Source: Deinococcus sp. (lineage in GTDB: Bacteria > Deinococcota > Deinococci > Deinococcales > Deinococcaceae). From it: 14,383 nt of DNA. Both the position numbers and the translations under genes were made by a program. A model generated the notes under the pieces. It did not search any database and had not been told where the DNA came from. It saw only the letters and a list, made by a program, of their open reading frames with translations. Of this stretch, positions 1 to 9,390 are shown one piece after another. The stretch lies in contig JANXWI010000459.1 in assembly GCA_025351205.1 (NCBI GenBank), positions 1 to 14,383 of the forward strand. The letters run 5' to 3'. Every line of letters begins with the position of its first letter. Position 1 is the first letter of the stretch.

Positions 1-1194
1 GCTGGTGGTCTGGTTGCTGAGGGTGGTGTTGTCGGCGGCCACCGCGCCCACCGTGACCGGAATATCGACGCTGACCGTCCCGTTGATCGGCAGGGTCTGC
101 CCCGCCGCCAGCAGGTTGGTGTTGGCTCCAGCCCCGGTGTATGCGGTATTCTTCGCGCCCGCCGTGACCGTGCCGCCCAGTCGCACGGTCTGAGCGCCCG
201 CCGCAGCGGTGACGCCCACAGGCAGGAGGTCAGTGATCTGGAAGCCGGTGACGGCGGCGTTGCCGGTGTTGACGTAGGTGACGGTGTAGGTCAGGGTGTC
301 GCCAGGGGTGATGGCCCCGTTGCCGTCGGCGTCGGTGGTGAGCTTGACCGACTTGTAGCCGTCCACGAGAGGCCGAAGCAGGATGGCGTCAGGGCGCAAA
401 AAATCAAAGGCCGTCAGGCGGGGACCGGCGGTGGACCCGCTCGCTCCGGTCCGGGCACCGTACACCAGCTTGAAACTCGCCGGGTTGGTGTAGACCGCCG
501 ACGCCTTGAACGCGGGGTCGGTGACAATGTTTGCACCCACAGCGGCTCCCGACACGTACTGCACGCCCGCGTCTACGGCGGTGCCGGGGGTCAGGTTGGT
601 GGGGGCAGCCAGCGCCGTGTCTGTGGACGGAACGCCCACGAACTCCACAAACTCCCTGAGGGTTCCGCCGTCACTGTCAGTGTCGAACGACGATACCCAG
701 ACGTTGCCCGGCAGGGTGGCCGTGCCCGCACCGACTGCCGGGGTGGCACCCCCTGGCGTCACGAGGTCGAAGGTGAACTCGGCCCAGCCCGTGATGTCGG
801 CGGTGGTCTGCTGTGGTTGGACCGAAGGGGAAAAGAACTGTGTGGCTGTCGCAGCCGGAGTTGGCGGAGTGGTCAGCACAGGAGCTGGATTGTCGAACAC
901 TCCGACGGTGGTGGCTCCCGTCACCACACCAGTGGCGTTGACGCTGACCAGCTTGGTAATCGTCACCACGACGTCGCGCTGAAACGGGTTGGCCGAGCCG
1001 GTGCCCGCGCCGATCACCACGTTGTTGAAGCGGCAGCGGTCCCCGAGGTTCAGGGTGCAGGCCCCGCCTCCGGGAACTGCCACGCCGCCCACGAATTCCA
1101 GATCGTAGCCTGCGGCGCCGGCGACGCCCGCCGATGCGATGCTCAGCACGGCCAGAAAACGCCGGAAGGATTGTTTCAGGGTGTACACCTTCAC
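1..1194 (-). CDS. Gene D: exported DUF11-type surface protein (C-terminus beyond window)
   Basis: The frame is open from the GTG at 1194-1192 to the left edge (398 codons), so the gene is partial at its 3' end. The N-terminus (VKVYTLKQSFRRFLAVLSIA, ending near AGAAG) is a typical Sec signal peptide with basic residues, a hydrophobic core and small residues at the cleavage site around residue 29. Residues about 30-275 are an unrecognised Gly/Thr/Val-rich exported region with two cysteines (about 46 and 54). From about residue 278 a DUF11-like unit begins: an acidic DADGNGAITPGD stretch, then LTYTVTYVNTGN and ITDLLPVGV, the usual DUF11 pattern. The start is chosen because GGGAGG lies 6 nt upstream and the GTG overlaps the gene C stop as GTGA, implying translational coupling. 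Role inferred as a surface or periplasmic partner of gene C; no enzymatic motif is visible. Confidence is high for the CDS and moderate for the family. Confidence 0.85.
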   Translation of the reverse strand, partial: MKVYTLKQSFRRFLAVLSIASAGVAGAAGYDLEFVGGVAVPGGGACTLNLGDRCRFNNVVIGAGTGSANPFQRDVVVTITKLVSVNATGVVTGATTVGVFDNPAPVLTTPPTPAATATQFFSPSVQPQQTTADITGWAEFTFDLVTPGGATPAVGAGTATLPGNVWVSSFDTDSDGGTLREFVEFVGVPSTDTALAAPTNLTPGTAVDAGVQYVSGAAVGANIVTDPAFKASAVYTNPASFKLVYGARTGASGSTAGPRLTAFDFLRPDAILLRPLVDGYKSVKLTTDADGNGAITPGDTLTYTVTYVNTGNAAVTGFQITDLLPVGVTAAAGAQTVRLGGTVTAGAKNTAYTGAGANTNLLAAGQTLPINGTVSVDIPVTVGAVAADNTTLSNQTTS

Positions 1195-4100
1195 TTCTGT
1201 CCTCCCAGTACGGTTTCGTCGAGCGTCAGGTCCAGGCGCAGATACGCCCCCTGCTTGGTATAGGCCCCGCTCTGGGTACTCAGGCCGTCGAAGCCCGCAA
1301 AGTTGTAGCCCACGCTCAGCCAGGTGCCCGGCAGGGCGCGCGCACTCAGCTCCAGGCCGTAGCCCAGCTGCGTGCTGCTGCTGGCAGGCTGAATCAGGGC
1401 GCGGCCCCAGGCCCCCACGCCCAGCCAGTCGTTGAAATAGTAGGTGCCCGACACGCTCGGCTGGTAGGTGAAGCTCTCCGGGTCTTGCAGCAGGGTGCGG
1501 CTGTCGATTCCGGCCCGCAGCGCGAACTGGGGCTGGTGGTACTCGGCGGCGGCCCCCGCGCTGAATTCGGGCTTGCCGCCCGCCAGGCTTCCGCTCAGGT
1601 AGCGGGCGTAACCCAGGCTGTTCCAGGGGCCGTCTCTGAAGGCGTACCCCAGAGCGGCGCGCGCCCCCTGGTTGCCTGCGGTCAGGTCGAGGGTGCCGTC
1701 GGTGGTCAGCGTCAGGTTGCGGCTCAGCGACCCGCTCACGCCGCCGCGCAGCACGGTGTTCATCACACCGCTCCTGAACGCCACGTCACCGCCCAGGGTG
1801 GCGCTCAGGGAATCACTCTGGAAACGGACATCGGCCCCGACGCTGGCCTCGTTGCTGTCCTTGCCGATGTCGCGCAGCAGCGCGCCGCGCAGACCCAGGG
1901 TCAGGTGATCGTTCAGAACCAGGCTGGTGTCCGCGCCGAAGCGGGCACGGTTTCCGGCTCCGCTGGCGGTGGGCAGCTCATAGCTGACCGCGTAGTTGGT
2001 GTTGGCCAGCGTGGTGTCGAGCGTCAGGGCCGCCACGTTGTCGCCGCCCCAGGTGTAGCTGTCGCGCAGGCCCAGGAAGGCCTTGCCGATGGCCACCTTG
2101 GCCGCGAACTCGGTCAGGGGCCTCAGGTTGCCGCTCAGGGGCTGGGTGTGGGTCAGGTCGATGTCGAGGCCGGCCACATGGTAACCGGCACTACCCACCA
2201 GGCCCAGGCCGTTCACGTCTCCGAAGGCCGCCCGCACGCCCGCGCCCACGTTGAAGGGCTGGAGGCGGTAATCGGCCCGCGCCGTGACGCTGCCGCCCTG
2301 GGTGTCGAGCACGCCCTGGCCGACCCCCTGACCGATCTGCCCCTGGCCTGCGGGCAGCGCGTGGTATTCGGCGTCCAGAACCACGCCCAGGTCGCTGCTC
2401 AGGCGGGTCGTGAGGTTGGCCCGCAGGTTGGCTCCGGCGCTGAACGTGTTCACCCCCGCGTAGTCCGCGTCCTGGTAGCGGGCCTGGGCCGTGGCGGTGG
2501 TGCTGCCGAACACCGCGTTCAGGTCAGCACTCAGCTGCACGCCGCCCGAGTAGGCGGCCAGGGCGCTCGCCTGCACCGTGTTGCCATTGCTTGCGCCACT
2601 GTCGTAGGCCGCCCGCACGCCGCTGGTAAAGCGGCCATCGAGGCTGATCACGGCGGCGGCCACACTGAAGTTCTGGCCCAGGTAACGCCCCTCCGCGCCG
2701 TAGCCCAGGGTGCGGCCCGCGTTGGGATCCAGCAGGCGGTAGCTCGCCAGGATGCTCAGGTCGTTCAGCCCCTCGTCAAGGCGCTCCAGGCCGCGCGTCA
2801 GGGTGATTACACCGGTGTCCGGGTCGAGGGTGTAATCGGCGTAGCGGGTCAGGGTGCTGCGCCTGAGTTCCTGGCCGTTGCGGCTGGCGATCAGTTGCAG
2901 CGATTCGCTGTCCTGCACCAGATTGCCCTGTTTCAGGCGCAGCAGGCGCGTGCCGCCCGGGATCAACACCTCGCTTTTCAGGTCGCCGGGAATGAAGGCC
3001 CCGAAGGCTGCCACGCTGGGATTGGTCTTGCTGTAGCCCGAGAGTGCCGTCAGGTTGTCGCCCAGCGAGAACACCGTGATCGGCAGCGCTCCCTGGCGGT
3101 ACTGGGCGTGGAAGGCCGGGTGGTCGTAGTTAAAGGCCACCGGGTCGATGCCCTGGAGCGGAATGCTCTGGACGCTGTTGTCGCCGTAGGTGGGGTAGCG
3201 CAGGTAGGGGTTGGTGCTGACCGGCAGGCCATCTTTGTCGGCGGAGACGTACAGCTTGCCGCCCAGCAGCGGCCCTTCGTAGTAGGCGCGGGCCTGGAGC
3301 AGGATGTTGTCGGTGTTGATCCCGCCGTTGAAGCCCACCGTGGCGCTGAGCGTGCCCACACCCACCCGGTTGCTGTCGGGCGTGACCTCGTAGCGACTGG
3401 TCTGGGTCCTGCCGCCGATCAGCAGCGACAGGGTCAGCGCCGTGGGGGTGGCCTGCGGCTGCAACACCAGTTCGCCCACGCCGTCTTTCAGGGCGATCTG
3501 GTATCCGGCGTCACTGCTGCTGGCGTCGGCGCTCAGCGGCTCCAGGCTGGTACCCAGGCTCAGGTAGCGTTCGGCGCTGCCCTGACCGGCGGCGTCCAGC
3601 GCCAGCACCCTGAACCGCACGGGCGTGCTGCCGTCGGCCACCAGACTGACCGGGGTGAACTTCACGCTGGCCGTGGGTCCGGCGGAATACACCGTGACGG
3701 TCTGGTCGCCCAGCGCAATGACATTCTTGCCAGGCTGCACCGGGATGCCCACGTATTCCAGGCGCTGGGTGTTGCCGGCGGTGTCGCTGACGCGGGTGCC
3801 GATCTGCTTTTCAGACAGCGCCACGCCGTTGATGCTGGGGGCCAGGACGCTGCCCAGCACGCCCTCCACGGCCACCGTGATGCGGTCACGGTCACGGATG
3901 ACGCTACCCGCAAGCGGCAGCTTGATGCTTCCGGGGTTCTCGCTGGGGGCCGCCGCCTGTGCCGCGCCGAGCGGCTGCGCCCCGTCGTAGTCGGCGCTGC
4001 TGAATTCTCCCTGCAAGACTTCCTGGCGCTCGCGGTCATAGCGGGCCAGCAGGGAGGGGCGCTCCAGCGTGGGCAACTCGCCCATGTGGGTCAGTTCGTA

Positions 4101-6428
4101 GCTGACCACGCCGCTGTACTTCTGGGGGTCGGTGCTGCCGGGCAGCGTCCAGTAGACCTTGCCGCTGGCTCCCTGCGAGGGGTCGGCAATCGGCAGGCTG
4201 CCCAGTCTGCTGCTGCCGGGGGTATAGGCCGCGCCCGCCGGAAAGCGGTGGCTGACCACCAGCGAGCGGGCCTGGACCGGGGCCTCGAACGGCAGGGTCA
4301 CGGTGGAGCGGCGCGACATGGCCGGGGCCGTGCGGACCACCGGAGCCTGGGCAACTGGAGGCTGAACAACCGGGGCCAGGATGCTCAGGCTGCCCTGGGC
4401 GGTCTGAGGTACGCCGCAGGGCTTGCCGCCCACGCCCGCACCGGTCAGGCTGGCCTGGAGGCTGCTGGCCGTGCCGCCCGCGCCGCTGACGCGCGCACGG
4501 TAGGAAAACTCGCGGCTCTCGCCGGGCTTGAGCGTGCCGCTGAAGGCTGTGGCGTCCAGGGCCTCAAGGCCCGCGCCGGGCGTGTCGTTCAGGGCGTAGG
4601 GCTGGGCCTCCTTGCCGGTGTTGGTCAGGCTCAGGCCCACCGTCACCGTGTCGCCGGGCTTGGCGGGGGCCACCTCGGCGCGGCGCAGTTGCAGGCTGGT
4701 GGCGTCGGGCAGCACGGTCACGCCCACGGCCTTCATGTCGGCCCAGGGAGCCAGCCTGGCCGTCACGCTGAAGTCGCCCGCCCTGGTGGCGGTGGCCTCC
4801 AGCGTCAGCTCGCCGGGCTTGCCGGCGCTGAGCGTTCCGGCCTTGTTGCCGGTGCCTGAAAAGGTCAGGCCGTCTGAAACGAGCGAAAGGTCCAGCGGCA
4901 GCTCTCCGGCGTAAGCGGTGGTGGCCCGCGCGGTGAAGCGCACCACGTCGCCCACGCAGACCTGCGGCTTGTCGGTGCTCAGCGTCAGGGCCACGCGGGG
5001 CTTGACCTGCACCCGCACCAGGGCGGTCTCACCCTTCTTGACCGTCACCTGGTCCGGGAAGCTCAGCTCCGCGCCCGGAATGGCCGGGACACTGACCGGG
5101 TAAGTCCCGGCAGGGCGCTGGGCCTGGTACGGCTCGGACTTCACGGCCTCGTCACCGACCTGAATCGGCACGCTGGTGGGCACACTGGTGATGGATGCAC
5201 TGTCGCCGGGCAACAGCAGTTCGGCCTCGACCCTCAGCAGGCCCAGGGTGTCGTTGCTCGACAGCGTGATCGGCTGGTCTGCCGCGCCCTTGACCAGCGA
5301 AAAGCCCACGGTGTTGCTGTACTGTCTGGCCGTCTGCGGCTGACGCAGCTCGACGGTGTACCTGCCCGCCGCTTCCGGCAGCGGCAGGCTGACGTTGCCG
5401 CGCTGCCCGCTCACCATCAGCGGGAACACCTTGCCCGAAGCGTCGCGCAGCTGGGCCTCCAGCTCGGTTGCGCCGTCTCCGTCGTACATCTGGAGGGCGT
5501 AGCCGGGACCGTCGGTGGTCACGTTCAGCACCGGAACGAAGGCGCGGGAATGCACGTTGACGGCCAGCCTGTCGGCGCTGACCGAGGCCGAAGCGCCCGA
5601 CAGCCGGATGGCGAAGGTGTTCTTGCCGTTGCCGGAGGTGCTGGCCCGCAGTTTGTAGCTGCCCGCCTCCAATGCCTGGTCGAACAGGGTGTCCCAGGTC
5701 TGGGCACCGGGAGCGTAGGTGCGTGTGGCGACCACCTTGCCGCCCTCATCGACCAGCTCGAAGGTGGTACTGACCGGCCCCTTGTCATAGGTCTCGTCGC
5801 CGTAGTAGCTGTCGGCGCGGTAGTCGGCGGGGTCGAGCTGGGGGCTGTACAGCTCCAGCCTGACCTTTCCGCTGGCCGGAACCTTGAGGGTCAGGGTCTG
5901 GTCGCCCACCGACCACAGCAGCTTGTCGCCGATGCTGGTCAGCGGCAGCGAGGTGCTGATGTCCTGGGCGGCAGCGCTGCCGAAGGTTCCGGCCAGCATC
6001 AGCGCCATCAGGACCGGCAGGTTTTTACCCTTACCGTTTGATTTGTGGGCCTGATTGCTGGGCGCGGCGCTGGTCTGAACCGGAAGCGCAAGGGGCAGGT
6101 GTGGGCTGGACTTCTTCTGACTGGCCTGAAGCTGGCGGGCCTGGGCCTGACTGGCCGTGGAAGGCTGAACCTGTCTGCGGCGGTCCGAGGGCTGGTTGAG
6201 GGTGCCTGTCGCCTGCCGAACAGCGGGGCTGGCGTCGGCATGGAGCGTCGTGGGCAGGTTCCGGCCCATTTCGGTCTGAAGGGCGGGCCTGCGGGGTTCG
6301 AGGATGCCGTTCCAGACAGAGGCAAGGGGCTGCTCGCGGCGGGCCGTGTGCGCCTCGGCGATCTGTGGGCGTCCGATCTGTGGGCGTCCGGGGGCTGGAC
6401 GTTTAGGGGTGTTCTTCTTGGAGTTCAC
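1191..6428 (-). CDS. Gene C: giant outer-membrane beta-barrel protein with long pre-signal N-terminal tail
   Basis: 1745 residues. Residues 1-135 are a basic, Pro/Gln/Arg-rich tail with a duplicated GRPQI. A signal-like segment follows at about 136-155 (NLPVLMALMLAGTFGSAAAQ, cleavage likely after SAAA). Residues 156-700 look like several beta-sandwich domains, one near 580-680 resembling a DUF11/CARDB-like unit (PGDTVTVGLSLTNTG). Residues 840-1015 include an invasin-like stretch (VADGSTPVRFRVLALDAAG). From about 1025 to the end, alternating polar/hydrophobic strands indicate an outer-membrane barrel, with YPTYGD near 1079, DYTLDPDTGVITL near 1198 and, near the C-terminus, WLSVGYNFAGF followed by GAYLRLDL. 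These match, from memory, barrel ends of large DUF11 surface proteins. The GTG start at 6428 is supported by GGAGG 7 nt upstream, inside the gene B end; no start codon lies in frame just before the signal segment. Middle gene of a coupled operon (1 nt after B, 4-nt overlap with D). Inferred role: outer-membrane anchor or secretion pore for its neighbours. Confidence 0.88.
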   Translation of the reverse strand: MNSKKNTPKRPAPGRPQIGRPQIAEAHTARREQPLASVWNGILEPRRPALQTEMGRNLPTTLHADASPAVRQATGTLNQPSDRRRQVQPSTASQAQARQLQASQKKSSPHLPLALPVQTSAAPSNQAHKSNGKGKNLPVLMALMLAGTFGSAAAQDISTSLPLTSIGDKLLWSVGDQTLTLKVPASGKVRLELYSPQLDPADYRADSYYGDETYDKGPVSTTFELVDEGGKVVATRTYAPGAQTWDTLFDQALEAGSYKLRASTSGNGKNTFAIRLSGASASVSADRLAVNVHSRAFVPVLNVTTDGPGYALQMYDGDGATELEAQLRDASGKVFPLMVSGQRGNVSLPLPEAAGRYTVELRQPQTARQYSNTVGFSLVKGAADQPITLSSNDTLGLLRVEAELLLPGDSASITSVPTSVPIQVGDEAVKSEPYQAQRPAGTYPVSVPAIPGAELSFPDQVTVKKGETALVRVQVKPRVALTLSTDKPQVCVGDVVRFTARATTAYAGELPLDLSLVSDGLTFSGTGNKAGTLSAGKPGELTLEATATRAGDFSVTARLAPWADMKAVGVTVLPDATSLQLRRAEVAPAKPGDTVTVGLSLTNTGKEAQPYALNDTPGAGLEALDATAFSGTLKPGESREFSYRARVSGAGGTASSLQASLTGAGVGGKPCGVPQTAQGSLSILAPVVQPPVAQAPVVRTAPAMSRRSTVTLPFEAPVQARSLVVSHRFPAGAAYTPGSSRLGSLPIADPSQGASGKVYWTLPGSTDPQKYSGVVSYELTHMGELPTLERPSLLARYDRERQEVLQGEFSSADYDGAQPLGAAQAAAPSENPGSIKLPLAGSVIRDRDRITVAVEGVLGSVLAPSINGVALSEKQIGTRVSDTAGNTQRLEYVGIPVQPGKNVIALGDQTVTVYSAGPTASVKFTPVSLVADGSTPVRFRVLALDAAGQGSAERYLSLGTSLEPLSADASSSDAGYQIALKDGVGELVLQPQATPTALTLSLLIGGRTQTSRYEVTPDSNRVGVGTLSATVGFNGGINTDNILLQARAYYEGPLLGGKLYVSADKDGLPVSTNPYLRYPTYGDNSVQSIPLQGIDPVAFNYDHPAFHAQYRQGALPITVFSLGDNLTALSGYSKTNPSVAAFGAFIPGDLKSEVLIPGGTRLLRLKQGNLVQDSESLQLIASRNGQELRRSTLTRYADYTLDPDTGVITLTRGLERLDEGLNDLSILASYRLLDPNAGRTLGYGAEGRYLGQNFSVAAAVISLDGRFTSGVRAAYDSGASNGNTVQASALAAYSGGVQLSADLNAVFGSTTATAQARYQDADYAGVNTFSAGANLRANLTTRLSSDLGVVLDAEYHALPAGQGQIGQGVGQGVLDTQGGSVTARADYRLQPFNVGAGVRAAFGDVNGLGLVGSAGYHVAGLDIDLTHTQPLSGNLRPLTEFAAKVAIGKAFLGLRDSYTWGGDNVAALTLDTTLANTNYAVSYELPTASGAGNRARFGADTSLVLNDHLTLGLRGALLRDIGKDSNEASVGADVRFQSDSLSATLGGDVAFRSGVMNTVLRGGVSGSLSRNLTLTTDGTLDLTAGNQGARAALGYAFRDGPWNSLGYARYLSGSLAGGKPEFSAGAAAEYHQPQFALRAGIDSRTLLQDPESFTYQPSVSGTYYFNDWLGVGAWGRALIQPASSSTQLGYGLELSARALPGTWLSVGYNFAGFDGLSTQSGAYTKQGAYLRLDLTLDETVLGGQK

Positions 6429-6429
6429 T

Positions 6430-9267
6430 TCAGTACCTCCAGCTCGTGGACGGGTCGGTCACGGCTGCGCCGCGCTCACCACCGAAGGTGAACTGGTAGT
6501 CAATCACCGTTTCGCCCGCCTTCAGGGGGTCGCCCGCCACCGGACCCTGGCCCTGCCCAGTCCCCTGCTGTCCAGTCCCCTGGTTCAGTATGGTCGCGCC
6601 CTGGGGCAACGGATCGCTCAGCACGAAGCCGGGCAGATCGGTGGGCGTACTCAGGACCAGGCGCACGCTGTACAGGTTGCCCGTCACGTAAACCACCTTG
6701 GTCACCGTCAGCTCGCCCATGGTCAGCACCGTGCGCCGCAGCACCTGGATGTCGCCGTAGACCGGGGCCAGCGGGAAATCGATGCTCGTCAGGCCGTTAA
6801 CCATGACGGTCTGGGTGCCGTTCAGCCCGCCCTCGGTGGGCAGCTTGAGCGGCAGGTAGGGCACCGAGGCCGGGTCGAGGCGCACGCTCTGCATGCCGTA
6901 GCTCACGGCGGAGAAGTGATAGCGACCATCCTTGTCGGTCAGGGCGATGCGGCCCCCGGCCAGGATCACGCGGGCGCGGTAGAGCGGCAGGTCGTTGTCC
7001 TGCTGGAATTTGCCGTCACGGTTGCGGTCCACGTACACATACCCGATGATCTCGCCCAGCGGCGCGAAGGCCAGCGGCTGCACCTTGACCTTGGCGACGG
7101 CGGTGTTGCTGGCAATCGCGGTGGCGTCGCCGCCGTTGCCCTTGACCACCACGGTGTTGACCAGGTCGCCGGTGGCGTCCGGGGTCACGCGCACGGCGTA
7201 GGTGATCTGAAGGGTGCCGCCCGCCGGAATGCTCAGCCCGGCCCAGGTCAGCACCTGCCCGGCCACCTGCGGATCACTGTAAGGTGCGCCCCCCAGGGTA
7301 GTGGTTCCGGCGATGTACACCAGCCCGGCAGGCAGGGTGTCGGTGATGGTCGCGTCGGTCACGGCGGTGGTCTTGGAAAGGTTCTGAATGGCCAGGGTGT
7401 AGGTCAGGCGGTCACCGAAGGCGGCCTGGGCGGTGTTGACCGTCTTGGTAATCAGCAGCTGCGCCGACCAGACCGGGTTCTGAACCACGTTGGAGACCGC
7501 AGGTTTGGGCAGTTCGGTGCTGGACAGCGTGAAGCTGTTGCTGAGCATCTGCCCGTCCACGGCGGCTGCCGACACGGTGGCAACAAGGGTCAGGGTGCGG
7601 GTCTCGCCGGGTTGCAGGGTGCCCAGGTTCCAGCTCACGGTGCGGGTGGCCGCGTCGTAGCTGCCGCCGCCCGACGCCGACACGAAGTTCAGGGCGTCGA
7701 TCAGTTTGTCCTGCACCAGAACTGCGCTCAGGGCGCGGGTGTAGGGGTTGTTCAGCTTCAGGGTGTAGGAGATGGTGTCGCCCAGCCTGACCGTGCCCGC
7801 CGCGCTGGAGGTCTTGGTCAGCGTGGGCTGGCCTGCCTGCACGTCACTGATCAGGTCGGTGGTGGCGTTGCTGGTTCCCCGGTCCCCGGTGGCGGTCAGG
7901 GTGGCCCGCACCGGACCGGCGGAGGTGGGCGTGTAGCAGACCCGCACCAGGACGCTCTGACCGGGCTGGAGTGCCACGGGCTGCGCCAGCGGCTGACCGT
8001 CTGCGCCCAGCAGGGTGGTGGTGGGCGGCGTGCTGCCGGGCTGGCCCGGCGTGAGCGCCAGCGTGACCCGGAAACTGTCGGGGACGTTGCCCGAGTTGAG
8101 CAGCGTGTGGTCCAGGCAGACCGTCTGGCCGACCACGCCGAAGGGCAGGGTCTGGCTATCGGCGGGGCTGCCCTCGGGGGCCGTGGGGTTGCCGACTGGC
8201 CCGATGGCGACGCCCGGCTGGAAGCGCACGGCGAGGTCGGCGCTGCCGCTGGTGGTCACGCCGCCCGTGGTGGCCGTGGCGGTGTTGGTCAGCGTCTTAC
8301 CCTCGGCGCTCGCTCCAGCCAGCATCCTGAAGGTCAGGGTCAGGGTCTGGGACGGGGCCAGGCTGGCGACGCTGGCCCGCAGGCCGTTGACCGGGCTGGA
8401 TTCGGCGCTGCTGTAGGTCGCGCCGTCGGTGGTGTATTCGGGCACAACCTGGGTCGTCCCCGCCGAGGTGCCGCCGGTGCTGGCCGCCGCGCTGCCGGCC
8501 ACGTAGCTCAGGCCCTGGGCCGTCAGGGTATTCAGGGTGTCGCCGAGCACCAGGGCGCGCGAGGCTCCCTGTCCGTTGTTGCGGGCCACCAGGGTCACGG
8601 TGGTGGTGTCACCGGGCTTAATCAGCGCCGGCGTAAAGGTCTTGGTGACGCCCACGGCGGGCGGCTCACCGACCCGGACGCGCGAGACGTTGTTGGAATC
8701 TAAGGGAGAACCGCCCGCGCAGGCCGCCGAGAGGTTCACGAACGCGTCGCCCCGGCTGCTGGCCGTGGTGGCCGCCACCAGAAACACCGTGGTCACCGCG
8801 TCGGGAGCCAGCGTCACGCTCGCAGTCTGGACGCGTTCAGCGGCCTCCAGCTGACCGTTGCCGTTGGCGTCCAGGTACACGTTCAGCGGCCCCGGCGTGA
8901 AGGCCGAGACGGGGTCGGTCAGCGCCGCGAGGTCGTAGGTGTTGCTGGCGTTGCCGGTGTTGGTGAGGGTGTAGGTGAAGGTGGCCGCTTCGCTGGGCAG
9001 CAGCGTCACGCTCTGGCCGGGGGCCTGAACAGTACCGTCGGGCAGCACCGAGACCGAGCAGACGGGGCTGACCACGCTCTGCACGGTGTTCGACACTGCC
9101 GAGATGGCCGGGTCGCCGGGGTTGAGAGGATCGGCGCTGGCGCTGGCCTGGTTCTGGATCACTGTGCCGGCGGGGGTGCCAGCCGCCCCGGCCTGACCCA
9201 TCAGACTGGTCAGTCCGGCGGCCAGTGTCAGCAGCGCGGACAGAAGAAATTGAGGTGAACGCTTCAC
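6430..9267 (-). CDS. Gene B: exported protein with DUF11 repeats and an SdrD_B/CarboxypepD_reg-like module
   Basis: 945 residues. Signal peptide at 1-29 (MKRSPQFLLSALLTLAAGL, ending GQAGAAG). Residues 33-62 carry the AGTVIQNQASA...SNTV motif also found at the N-terminus of gene A. DUF11-like units lie at about 205-345 (VGVTKTFTPALIKPGDTTTV), 480-590 (PTLTKTSSAAGTVRLGDTIS) and 603-725 (LLITKTVNTAQAAFGDRLTY; ITDTLPAGLVYIAG). Residues 738-800 are an SdrD_B/carboxypeptidase-regulatory-like module: GYVYVDRNRDGKF, then LTDKDGRYHFSAV. The C-terminus (840-945) is a further beta-rich unit containing a Gly/Gln linker (about 896-908) and ends TDPSTSWRY. The GTG start at 9267-9265 has AGGAGG 8 nt upstream. 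Downstream, gene C begins one base after the stop. The domain order resembles the front half of fused DUF11-barrel proteins known from other bacteria, so B probably works with C. Likely periplasmic or surface exposed; no catalytic motif seen. Confidence 0.9.
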   Translation of the reverse strand: MKRSPQFLLSALLTLAAGLTSLMGQAGAAGTPAGTVIQNQASASADPLNPGDPAISAVSNTVQSVVSPVCSVSVLPDGTVQAPGQSVTLLPSEAATFTYTLTNTGNASNTYDLAALTDPVSAFTPGPLNVYLDANGNGQLEAAERVQTASVTLAPDAVTTVFLVAATTASSRGDAFVNLSAACAGGSPLDSNNVSRVRVGEPPAVGVTKTFTPALIKPGDTTTVTLVARNNGQGASRALVLGDTLNTLTAQGLSYVAGSAAASTGGTSAGTTQVVPEYTTDGATYSSAESSPVNGLRASVASLAPSQTLTLTFRMLAGASAEGKTLTNTATATTGGVTTSGSADLAVRFQPGVAIGPVGNPTAPEGSPADSQTLPFGVVGQTVCLDHTLLNSGNVPDSFRVTLALTPGQPGSTPPTTTLLGADGQPLAQPVALQPGQSVLVRVCYTPTSAGPVRATLTATGDRGTSNATTDLISDVQAGQPTLTKTSSAAGTVRLGDTISYTLKLNNPYTRALSAVLVQDKLIDALNFVSASGGGSYDAATRTVSWNLGTLQPGETRTLTLVATVSAAAVDGQMLSNSFTLSSTELPKPAVSNVVQNPVWSAQLLITKTVNTAQAAFGDRLTYTLAIQNLSKTTAVTDATITDTLPAGLVYIAGTTTLGGAPYSDPQVAGQVLTWAGLSIPAGGTLQITYAVRVTPDATGDLVNTVVVKGNGGDATAIASNTAVAKVKVQPLAFAPLGEIIGYVYVDRNRDGKFQQDNDLPLYRARVILAGGRIALTDKDGRYHFSAVSYGMQSVRLDPASVPYLPLKLPTEGGLNGTQTVMVNGLTSIDFPLAPVYGDIQVLRRTVLTMGELTVTKVVYVTGNLYSVRLVLSTPTDLPGFVLSDPLPQGATILNQGTGQQGTGQGQGPVAGDPLKAGETVIDYQFTFGGERGAAVTDPSTSWRY

Positions 9268-9390
9268 AGTGATGGCCTCCTGAGGGGGGGCAGAGATGGG
9301 GCGTGGGCTTTGACGCGAAAAAATGCGGGGGAGGCCGGAGGGAAAAATTAGAAAAAGTGCGACTCAAAAAGAAACGGCTTCTGGATTTGA

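Noticed and set aside
1134..4859. A 1241-codon open frame on the plus strand, antisense to gene C
   Set aside because: Composition rich in Ala, Gly, Val, Gln and His, with no start signal, signal peptide or domain; it is the usual mirror frame of a GC-rich gene, and the opposite strand has clear domains and ribosome binding sites.
6304..8703. A 799-codon open frame antisense to gene B
   Set aside because: Same mirror-frame composition (Gly/His/Gln/Val rich), no ribosome binding site, no domain.
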